Shown: positions 1 to 4,297 of the stretch, piece after piece
Layout: the number at the start of each line of letters is the position of its first letter
How positions within the stretch are numbered: the first letter of the stretch is position 1
Assembly (NCBI GenBank): GCA_045121095.1
Contig: JBGVFN010000035.1
Span: 1 to 7,985 of the forward strand
Length of the DNA: 7,985 bases
Source: TWA4 sp045121095
GTDB lineage: Bacteria; Bacillota; Clostridia; Lachnospirales; Lachnospiraceae
Direction: 5' to 3'
Program-made: the position numbers and the translations under genes
Notes under the pieces: model-generated
The model's database searches: none
What the model was told of the DNA's origin: nothing
Seen by the model: the letters and a program-made list of their open reading frames with translations, nothing else

Positions 1-31
1 AATAATTTTTTCTTTCAAAGATACCATAATT

Positions 32-60
32 TTGCAAAAACAGCAGTAACTTTATATACT
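32..60 (+). promoter_or_regulatory. Candidate sigma-A promoter (upstream)
   Basis: A TTGCAA box at 32-37 is followed after 17 bp by TATACT at 55-60, five of six matches to the -10 consensus. No open reading frame follows closely, so any transcript would be the non-coding stretch that holds the repeats at 300-411. In AT-rich DNA such matches also arise by chance. Confidence 0.3.
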
Positions 61-96
61 TTTGTGCGAATAAGATTTTACTTTACAGAGCTGGTA

Positions 97-125
97 TTGA
101 CAGAGGATGGGAATTAGATTAAGAT
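97..125 (+). promoter_or_regulatory. Candidate sigma-A promoter with consensus -35
   Basis: A perfect TTGACA at 97-102 is followed after 17 bp by TAAGAT at 120-125. It points toward the repeat pair at 300-411 and the hairpin at 456-521, with no gene between them. It could drive a non-coding RNA or act as the leader promoter of a small repeat array. There is no supporting ribosome binding site or reading frame downstream. Confidence 0.4.
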
Positions 126-221
126 AGAAAAAAAGGCGAGAATGTTGTTACAGAGTGGATGAGATTCTGTTGAACTAGATGAAAAAACAGCAAGACATAA
201 AAATGCCCTTGAAAAAGCTTG

Positions 222-241
222 TTTTCAGAATATTCTGAAAA
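222..241. repeat. Perfect 20-bp palindrome
   Basis: Ten bases are followed directly by their exact reverse complement, centred on AGAATATTCT with TTTT and AAAA flanks. There is no T-run after it and no room for a loop, so a dimeric protein-binding site fits better than a terminator. The binding protein is unknown. Confidence 0.45.
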
Positions 242-299
242 ATATGTGCAAAAATAAGGAAAGTAGACCGCATAAATAAAGTTTTTTTGAAGGGGTAGA

Positions 300-411
300 G
301 TAGAAATGAAGTTTTAGCCCGTAAGGGCATTGACACAATTCTCGCTGATTTTTCTTACTCATGCTTTTTTCTCGTAGAAATGAAGTTTAGCCCGTAAGGG
401 CATTGATACAA
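300..411 (+). CRISPR. CRISPR-like pair of direct repeats (possible remnant mini-array)
   Basis: Two near-identical repeats lie at 300-338 and 374-411. They share GTAGAAATGAAG, then a T-run, then TAGCCCGTAAGGGCATTG, then AYACAA. The second copy differs by one missing T and one C-to-T change. Each contains a small stem GCCC/GGGC with loop GTAA. The intervening 35 bases are unrelated sequence, so repeat and spacer lengths match ordinary CRISPR geometry, and the second, slightly degenerate copy could be the terminal repeat. No third copy and no cas gene are visible. A dispersed short repeat family is the main alternative. Confidence 0.42.
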
Positions 412-455
412 AATCCGTTTTGACATATTGTCACTTCCTTTCTTTGTAAAAATGT

Positions 456-522
456 AAAAAGACCATTAAGAAAGTCAGGGAGCCGATTGATTGCTCCGAA
501 GACTCTTTTAATGGTCTTTTTT
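456..522. terminator. Long bidirectional terminator-like hairpin
   Basis: The arm 456-469 (AAAAAGACCATTAA) pairs perfectly with 508-521. Inside, 473-476 pairs with 501-504 and 479-483 (GGAGC) pairs with 493-497 around a nine-base loop. The A-tract on the left and T-tract on the right would give a U-run in both directions. It is unusually long for a simple terminator, and no gene ends immediately upstream, so it may end a non-coding transcript from the left or be a miniature repeat element. Confidence 0.55.
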
Positions 523-530
523 ATTTGGGA

Positions 531-555
531 ATAGCTGTCATTTAAGAACAGCTAT
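531..555. repeat. 8-bp inverted repeat
   Basis: ATAGCTGT at 531-538 is the exact reverse complement of ACAGCTAT at 548-555, with a nine-base loop. It lies ten bases beyond the long hairpin. There is no T-run, so its function is unclear. Confidence 0.35.
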
Positions 556-866
556 CAGAGGAAATGGAATTTAAATTGGTGAAAGTCAATAAAATTTGTT
601 AAATAGCAAAATATACCGCCAGCTACCAACGTGAATGGGTCAGGCAGCCATATTCCACATCATGTTCCGATTCACGAAGCACCATGGCCTTTTATACATC
701 TTTTACATATGGTCCATATCAGATTTGATCCACTATGACTCATTTTGTATCTTCCGAAAATCATTGTTCACAAGTTTTAATTGCTTTACCTAAGCGGAGA
801 TGCCTGCTGATGCAGATCTCGCCTATTGGAGTCTATCAGAAAAAGTTGATTGTTTCACAAGAAAGA
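556..866. other. Intergenic stretch without recognisable gene
   Basis: All frames are short and lack a ribosome binding site or recognisable protein motif. The part around 615-700 is less AT-rich than its surroundings, which might reflect a decayed gene, but no family could be identified in any frame. Confidence 0.4.
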
Positions 867-895
867 TTGACGAGGCTCCAAAATAAGATTAAGAT
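867..895 (+). promoter_or_regulatory. Candidate promoter of the EamA-family gene
   Basis: TTGACG at 867-872 is followed after 17 bp by TAAGAT at 890-895. It would start a leader of about 100 bases before the membrane-protein gene at 1004. The 11 bases AGATTAAGATA around this -10 box also occur around the -10 box of the candidate promoter at 97-125. Confidence 0.4.
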
Positions 896-922
896 AAATG
901 CGGAAAATAGGCAAGTATTTCT

Positions 923-980
923 TTCTATTCACAAAAGGTGAGGAAGGAAACGTTCTATCCACGAAAGATGAAGAAAGAAA
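923..980 (+). repeat. Imperfect tandem duplication, 28 bp at 30-bp period
   Basis: Positions 923-950 and 953-980 match at 23 of 28 bases, and all five differences are transitions. Each copy contains a purine-rich, Shine-Dalgarno-like stretch. The true ribosome binding site (AAAGGAG, 988-994) follows directly and resembles the same core (CACAAA then GG and GAG), so it may be a degraded third copy. Confidence 0.5.
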
Positions 981-1003
981 ATTACACAAAGGAGCGATTT
1001 TGT

Positions 1004-1417
1004 ATGTGGTTCGTATTTGCATTATTGTCCGCAATTTTTGCGGCGCTTACTTCCATTCTGGCAAAAGTCGGTATTGATGGAGTCAATTCAAATTTAGCAA
1101 CGGCTATCCGAACAGTGGTTGTGGTGATTATGGCCTGGGGAATGGTTTTCCTGACCAATACACAGGCAGGTGTTTTGGAAATCAGTAAAAAGAGCTGGCT
1201 GTTTTTGATCTTATCTGGTCTGGCAACCGGTGCGTCCTGGTTGTGTTATTACAAAGCGCTGCAAATGGGAGAAGCTTCCAAAGTTGTTCCCATTGATAAA
1301 TTAAGCGTAGTAATTACTTTAATTCTGGCATTTGTATTTCTGCATGAAAAATTCACATCTAAATCTTTGATTGGATGTATTCTGATCGTTGCAGGAACAT
1401 TGCTTATGGTTTTATAG
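1004..1417 (+). CDS. EamA/DMT-family single-domain membrane transporter
   Basis: The 137-residue product is very hydrophobic, with about five membrane segments at roughly residues 2-22, 31-51, 64-86, 95-113 and 121-137. The order and the motifs TSILAKVGI near the N-terminus, WLCYYKAL (79-86) and PIDKL (96-100) followed by FLHEK (112-116) fit one EamA domain of the drug/metabolite transporter superfamily. Two-domain members are about twice this length, so this one probably dimerises. The substrate cannot be told from sequence. The ATG at 1004 is chosen because AAAGGAG ends ten bases before it and the protein then starts directly in the first membrane helix; an in-frame GTG at 938 would add a charged, non-conserved tail. 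It has its own candidate promoter and terminator, so it appears to be a single-gene unit. Confidence 0.85.
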   Translation: MWFVFALLSAIFAALTSILAKVGIDGVNSNLATAIRTVVVVIMAWGMVFLTNTQAGVLEISKKSWLFLILSGLATGASWLCYYKALQMGEASKVVPIDKLSVVITLILAFVFLHEKFTSKSLIGCILIVAGTLLMVL

Positions 1418-1423
1418 GATGAG

Positions 1424-1473
1424 AATCCCCCAGTGTACAAAGCAATATATGGTTGTACATTGGGGGATTTTTT
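1424..1473 (+). terminator. Rho-independent terminator after the EamA-family gene
   Basis: The stem 1427-1440 (CCCCCAGTGTACAA) pairs with 1453-1466 with a single G-T wobble, around a 12-base loop. It is followed by ATTTTTT (1467-1473). The stem begins ten bases after the stop codon. Confidence 0.9.
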
Positions 1474-1487
1474 GGAATGCGCACGGC

Positions 1488-1521
1488 AAAAAAAACGGTT
1501 CAGCCTCTGCTGAACCGTTTT
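1488..1521 (-). terminator. Rho-independent terminator of the XRE regulator genes
   Basis: AAAACGGTTCAGC at 1492-1504 pairs perfectly with 1509-1521 around loop CTCT. Read on the minus strand, the stem is followed by a U-run (eight A residues at 1488-1495 on the plus strand, partly in the stem). It lies about 20 bases past the stop codon of the regulator ending at 1541. Together with the terminator at 1424-1473 it separates two convergent units. Confidence 0.85.
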
Positions 1522-1540
1522 CGCAATACTTACATAAAGT

Positions 1541-1846
1541 TTACAGTTTCTGAAGGAAATTTAAAAGTGCTGCAAACTGTTCTTCATTCAGTTTAGAAGC
1601 ATTTTTAATGAGTTCCACCTGTTCTTCTGTTAAAGAAATATCGTCGGAAGAGTCTTCCAGAAATAGTTGTGATAATGTAATGCCAAATGCACTGCAGATT
1701 TTCTCCAGAGAGGGAATGGTCGGCAGTGTATTTTTTCGATACCAGGAAGAAATCGTGGATTGTGTCAGGCCGGATTTTTCAGCCAGATGGCACTCGGTCC
1801 AGTTTCGTTCCTGTCTAAGTTCTACGATTCTGTTTAATACGTCCAA
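1541..1846 (-). CDS. XRE-family (Cro/cI-type HTH) transcriptional regulator
   Basis: This is a small DNA-binding protein with an N-terminal HTH_3 domain and a short acidic, helical C-terminal tail. Counted from the upstream ATG, the fold covers about residues 8-67, with LAEKSGLTQSTISSWYR (26-42) as the helix-turn-helix and IPSLEKICSAFGITLSQLF (49-67) as the closing helices. No ligand domain is present. A TTG start at 1846 is preferred because GGTGGTGA (1859-1852), close to the anti-Shine-Dalgarno complement, lies five bases upstream. The ATG at 1861, which would make 106 residues, has no ribosome binding site and sits only about 12 bases after the expected transcription start. It lies downstream of a second XRE gene on the same strand and has its own promoter. 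Targets are unknown; autoregulation is likely by family habit. Confidence 0.85.
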   Translation of the reverse strand: MDVLNRIVELRQERNWTECHLAEKSGLTQSTISSWYRKNTLPTIPSLEKICSAFGITLSQLFLEDSSDDISLTEEQVELIKNASKLNEEQFAALLNFLQKL

Positions 1847-1879
1847 ATGTGTCACCACCATATGCTTATGAATGTATCT

Positions 1880-1962
1880 ATTATAGTCCGGAAAAGCGTA
1901 ATATTTTATATTTATTTGCGTATTTAAAAAGCGAAAATACGAATAAACGATAAAAAAATACG
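1880..1962 (-). promoter_or_regulatory. Promoter and putative operator of the short XRE gene
   Basis: On the minus strand a perfect TATAAT lies at 1885-1880, but no good -35 box is found 16-18 bases upstream. Behind it the motif CGTATTT/AAATACG occurs three times: 1919-1925, then inverted at 1935-1941 and again at 1956-1962. The last two are 21 bp apart, two helical turns. A related GCGTAATATTTT lies at 1896-1907. A perfect -10 with a poor -35 and repeated half-sites suggests a regulated promoter, perhaps bound by one of the two XRE proteins. Confidence 0.5.
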
Positions 1963-1967
1963 AAAGA

Positions 1968-2375
1968 TTATTTCTGGTCTGTTTTCTGCAGCGGTATTTT
2001 CTCAGATTGTGCTTCTTGTGCCTGGACTTTTTCCTTTGTTATTTCGATCAGGGAAACCAGATTTTTCAGACTTTCCTCTGCCAGGGGAAGATATTCTTTA
2101 TCTAATGTATTTAAAATCATCTGTGCGGAAGATTCCGGCGTGTTGGCATTGTCAATGCCCAGAAGAATATAGTCTGCGGAAACACCCAGAGTAAGACAGA
2201 GTTTTAAAAGGGTGGCGATGGACATTCCACGATGTCCGGCTTCAATATATCCCATGTGTAAAGTTGAAATATCCAGTTTTTCTGCCAGCTGTTCTCTGGT
2301 TAGTTTTTTAGAATAACGAACTTCTTTTACTCGTTGTCCAATTTGTATATTAATATCCTTTTTAATCGGATCCAC
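1968..2375 (-). CDS. XRE-family (Cro/cI-type HTH) transcriptional regulator
   Basis: The 135-residue protein carries an N-terminal HTH_3 domain at about residues 11-73. IGQRVKEVRYSKKLTREQLAEKLDIS is the entry into the helix-turn-helix, and VSADYILLG (65-73) is the typical end of the domain. The rest (74-135) is a helical, glutamine- and lysine-rich tail of unknown role. The listed start is GTG (2375-2373), the only GTG/ATG/TTG available before an upstream in-frame stop, but GGGAG directly abuts it, which is too close for a normal ribosome binding site. An ATT codon at 2366-2364 is eight bases from GGAGG and is a possible rare start. The gene is divergent from the fab operon across 546 bp, so a role in controlling that operon is conceivable but unproven. 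No terminator separates it from the downstream XRE gene. Confidence 0.85.
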   Translation of the reverse strand: MDPIKKDINIQIGQRVKEVRYSKKLTREQLAEKLDISTLHMGYIEAGHRGMSIATLLKLCLTLGVSADYILLGIDNANTPESSAQMILNTLDKEYLPLAEESLKNLVSLIEITKEKVQAQEAQSEKIPLQKTDQK

Positions 2376-2437
2376 CTCCCGCTCATATATATTCCGTGTA
2401 TTGGCTCATGGATTTTTGAAAAAGAGTTTAAGATCAT

Positions 2438-2463
2438 ATGCCCTTTCGTATACACGAGGGCAT
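2438..2463. repeat. Inverted repeat in the divergent control region
   Basis: ATGCCCT at 2438-2444 pairs with AGGGCAT at 2457-2463, and CGT at 2447-2449 pairs with ACG at 2454-2456, giving a compact hairpin with loop ATAC. It lies about 60 bases upstream of the longer XRE gene. A run of five T follows after ten bases on the plus strand, too far for a standard terminator. Confidence 0.4.
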
Positions 2464-2520
2464 GGTCAGCCTTTTTATAATCTGCCTCTCAATAAATATC
2501 CGAAGAGATTTGTCCCATGT

Positions 2521-2559
2521 ACTTTTAAATGAACACAAAACTTGTAGTTCATTTTAAGT
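2521..2559. repeat. Inverted repeat around AAATGAAC / GTTCATTT
   Basis: AAATGAAC (2527-2534) is exactly complementary to GTTCATTT (2547-2554), and the match extends outward (ACTT/AAGT) with small bulges. The 12-base middle leaves room for a loop or for a two-half-site operator. A shorter palindrome, TTACTTGAAGTAA, lies at 2581-2593. Their roles are unknown. Confidence 0.4.
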
Positions 2560-2709
2560 ATTACCAGAAGTTAAAACAATTTACTTGAAGTAATTTTAAA
2601 TAATAACTAATAGTAATATAAAATTGTAATTTTCTGAAAAAAGCTGTTTAAAAGTTTATAAATATGACAATATATACTTTCAAAATCCACCGTTTTTATT
2701 TCTTTTCCC

Positions 2710-2737
2710 TTGACAAATAAAAAATATGTGATATAGT
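2710..2737 (+). promoter_or_regulatory. Promoter P1 of the fab operon
   Basis: A perfect TTGACA at 2710-2715 is followed after 16 bp by TATAGT at 2732-2737, five of six matches. This is the best promoter upstream of fabH. Transcription would begin near 2744, giving a leader of about 178 bases that contains the half-site array and a hairpin. Confidence 0.7.
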
Positions 2738-2749
2738 TTGATTGTCAAA
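2737..2749. promoter_or_regulatory. FabT-like operator palindrome
   Basis: TTTGATTGTCAAA is a perfect 5-3-5 palindrome that begins at the last base of the P1 -10 box and covers the expected transcription start. It closely resembles the TTTGATTATCAAA-type operator described for the MarR-family repressor FabT of streptococci, which represses fatty-acid synthesis genes. A repressor here would block promoter opening. The match is to my memory of the motif; no fabT gene is in this window. Confidence 0.6.
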
Positions 2750-2832
2750 TGATTTGAAATAATTAATATTTGAAAATACAAACATTAAAATTTCAAATAA
2801 TTAAAAATACAAAAAATTTGACATAAAAACAA
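2737..2832 (+). repeat. Six-unit degenerate 16-bp array of TTTGA-type half-sites
   Basis: Reading from 2737 in steps of 16 (2737, 2753, 2769, 2785, 2801, 2817), every unit begins TT(T/A)(G/A)A; four begin TTTGA and two TTAAA. TCAAAT recurs at 2745 and 2793, exactly three periods apart, and AAATACAAA recurs in units 3 and 5. An alternative alignment is a 38-bp duplication (2753 versus 2791) with an internal gap. The array runs from the P1 -10 box to the -35 box of a second promoter. Low complexity makes some of this periodicity expected by chance. Confidence 0.45.
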
Positions 2833-2845
2833 AAAGAAACATAAG
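2818..2845 (+). promoter_or_regulatory. Candidate promoter P2 of the fab operon
   Basis: A perfect TTGACA at 2818-2823 is followed after 16 bp by CATAAG at 2840-2845, four of six matches. The -35 box overlaps the last TTTGA unit of the array (2817-2821), so a protein bound there could affect it. The -10 box is weaker than that of P1. Confidence 0.4.
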
Positions 2846-2867
2846 ACTGCAAAGGATTCTTTGCAGT
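2846..2867 (+). other. Leader hairpin upstream of fabH
   Basis: ACTGCAAAG at 2846-2854 pairs perfectly with CTTTGCAGT at 2859-2867 around loop GATT. No T-run follows, so it is not a terminator. It lies in the leader of a P1 transcript, 54 bases before the fabH start, and may stabilise or modulate the messenger RNA. Confidence 0.5.
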
Positions 2868-2921
2868 ATCAGTCGGGCCAATCGGCAGATCTGGCTGTCA
2901 GGCTGATCAGGAGAAAATACT

Positions 2922-3899
2922 ATGGTAGGAAAAGTTTGTGGAACCGGTTCTTATGTTCCGGCACATTATCTGGATAATGATGATCTGTCCAGAATGGTGG
3001 AAACCAATGATGCGTGGATACAGGAACGAACCGGTGTCATCAGACGGCATATTATCCAGGAGGATACCACCGTATCCATGGCAGCAGAGGCAGCACGCCG
3101 GGCACTGGAAGATGGAATGGTGAGTGCGGAGGAGATTGACCTGATTTTGGTTACGACCTTCACTTCTGAAGTCCTGCTTCCCTGCGCAGCCTGCGAAGTA
3201 CAGAGAGAATTGGGGGCAGTTCATGCCACCTGTTTTGATCTGAATGCGGCCTGCACTGGCTTTGTCTTTGCATGGAATACTGCCCAGGCTTATATGGCAT
3301 CCGGTCTGTATCGGTGCGTTTTGATCATCGGTGCGGAAAGTCTTTCCAATTTTGTAAACTGGAAAGACCGCGGTACCTGCATCTTATTTGGTGATGGAGC
3401 AGGCGCAGTTGTTCTTCGGGCAGAAGAAGGAGAGAATCTTCCATTTGTAACCCATTCCGATGGAGCAAAAGGAAAGGCCCTGACCTGCCTCAGCCGCCAT
3501 CGAAAGGGCTGGACAGCAGAACAGGAGCAGCAGCAGGAACTGGAAAATCCTTCTTTTATTCAGATGGATGGACAGGGTGTGTTCCGGTTTGCAGTAAAAA
3601 AAGTTCCGGAAGCCGTAGATGAGGTACTGGAAAAGGCACAGATGACCATGGAAGATGTGGATTATTTAATCCTGCATCAGGCCAATCGGCGCATTGTGGA
3701 AGCCGTTGCCAAACGTCTGAAAACGGATATTGGCAAATTTCCCATGAATCTGCAGGAGTATGGAAATACTTCCTCTGCCAGTATTCCCATTTTGCTGGAT
3801 GAAATGAATCGGCAGGGAAAACTGCAGAAGGGGCAGAAATTGATACTGGCCGGATTTGGTGCCGGACTTTCCTGGGGCGCAAGCCTTGTGGAATGGTAA
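2922..3899 (+). CDS. fabH: 3-oxoacyl-ACP synthase III (FabH)
   Basis: FabH starts fatty-acid chains in the cytoplasm by condensing an acyl-CoA primer with malonyl-ACP, giving 3-oxoacyl-ACP, CoA and carbon dioxide. The 325-residue length is normal. The thiolase-fold catalytic triad is complete: Cys111 in LNAACTGF, His252 in LHQANRRI and Asn282 in YGNTSSAS. The Gly-rich GFGAGLSWGA (311-320) near the C-terminus is also typical. The N-terminal VCGTGSYVPA (5-14) and ERTGVIRRH (35-43) match the family entry region. The ATG has AGGAG (2909-2913) eight bases upstream. It is the first gene of the operon, and an 88-base gap with a hairpin separates it from acpP. Primer preference (acetyl or branched) cannot be judged from sequence alone. 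Confidence 0.97.
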   Translation: MVGKVCGTGSYVPAHYLDNDDLSRMVETNDAWIQERTGVIRRHIIQEDTTVSMAAEAARRALEDGMVSAEEIDLILVTTFTSEVLLPCAACEVQRELGAVHATCFDLNAACTGFVFAWNTAQAYMASGLYRCVLIIGAESLSNFVNWKDRGTCILFGDGAGAVVLRAEEGENLPFVTHSDGAKGKALTCLSRHRKGWTAEQEQQQELENPSFIQMDGQGVFRFAVKKVPEAVDEVLEKAQMTMEDVDYLILHQANRRIVEAVAKRLKTDIGKFPMNLQEYGNTSSASIPILLDEMNRQGKLQKGQKLILAGFGAGLSWGASLVEW

Positions 3900-3922
3900 C
3901 TGTAAATATATGGAACAGTTAC
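3896..3922 (+). other. Intercistronic hairpin overlapping the fabH stop codon
   Basis: GTAACTGT at 3896-3903 pairs perfectly with ACAGTTAC at 3915-3922 around an 11-base loop. The fabH stop codon lies within the left arm. No T-run follows, so complete termination is unlikely. It may influence RNA processing or stability ahead of acpP, whose product is usually needed in much higher amounts. Confidence 0.45.
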
Positions 3923-3987
3923 AAACATTAAAAAGTAGAAGAAAAAATAAGTAAAAACGAAATGAACCGAAGAAAGGAAATAAAATT

Positions 3988-4212
3988 ATGTTAGAAAGAA
4001 TTAAAGAAATCGTAGTAGAAGCATTAAACGCAGACGCAGATACATTAACAGCAGAAACATCTTTTAAGGAAGATCTGGGTGCAGATTCTCTGGATCTGTT
4101 TGAAATGGTTATGACTTTTGAAGAAGAATTTGGCGTAGAAATTCCCGCAGAAGATCTGGAACAGATGGTAACTGTTGGTGATGTTGTAAAATATCTGGAA
4201 GAACATAAATAA
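3988..4212 (+). CDS. acpP: Acyl carrier protein
   Basis: This small acidic protein of 74 residues carries growing acyl chains on a 4'-phosphopantetheine arm. The attachment serine is Ser34 in the signature LGADSLDLFEMVM, and the four-helix ACP pattern continues through FEEEFGVEIP to VGDVVKYLEEHK at the C-terminus. The length matches bacterial ACPs (about 75-80). A ribosome binding site AAAGGA lies about nine bases before the ATG. The gene sits between fabH and fabK, with unusual non-coding structure on both sides: a hairpin before and a triplet of 15-bp repeats after. It serves FabH, FabK, FabD, FabG and FabF encoded around it. A holo-ACP synthase, needed to load the prosthetic group, is not in the window. 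Confidence 0.97.
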   Translation: MLERIKEIVVEALNADADTLTAETSFKEDLGADSLDLFEMVMTFEEEFGVEIPAEDLEQMVTVGDVVKYLEEHK

Positions 4213-4230
4213 GATATTGAAGGAAGAGCT

Positions 4231-4275
4231 GTTACAGTAAGAATTGTTACAGTGAGAATTGTTACAGTAAGACTA
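4231..4275 (+). repeat. Three tandem 15-bp repeats between acpP and fabK
   Basis: The unit GTTACAGTAAGAATT occurs at 4231-4245, 4246-4260 (one change) and 4261-4275 (last bases diverged). The repeats fill most of the 85-bp gap and end about 20 bases before fabK. The core TTACAGT is complementary to ACTGTAA at 3899-3905, just after fabH, so pairing across acpP is possible on paper. Confidence 0.8.
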
Positions 4276-4297
4276 GAGAAGCAAGAGGTTTGACTCC

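Noticed and set aside
201..211. ATGCCCTT shared with the CRISPR-like repeat (also at 2438)
   Set aside because: Only eight or nine bases match and the flanks do not align, so these are not counted as further repeat copies.
179..238. 19-codon frame starting at ATG 179
   Set aside because: It is too short, has a poor ribosome binding site, and its end falls inside the 20-bp palindrome.
446..460. Possible third CRISPR-like repeat near the expected position
   Set aside because: Only TA(A/G)AAATG agrees with the repeat start; the stem GCCC/GGGC is absent.
735..941. Open frame of 68 codons upstream of the EamA gene
   Set aside because: It has no ribosome binding site before its ATG, no recognisable domain, an irregular composition, and it overlaps the candidate promoter and tandem repeat.
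938..1003. N-terminal extension of the EamA gene from GTG 938
   Set aside because: It adds a charged stretch encoded by the tandem repeat; the ATG at 1004 has a proper ribosome binding site and begins the first membrane helix.
2396..2921. Riboswitch or tRNA in the long intergenic region
   Set aside because: No cloverleaf or known riboswitch core could be recognised; the sequence is mostly AT-rich with simple dyads.
2907..3224. Minus-strand frames across fabH and other fab genes
   Set aside because: They lie wholly opposite strongly supported fab genes, lack ribosome binding sites and have compositions typical of antisense shadows.
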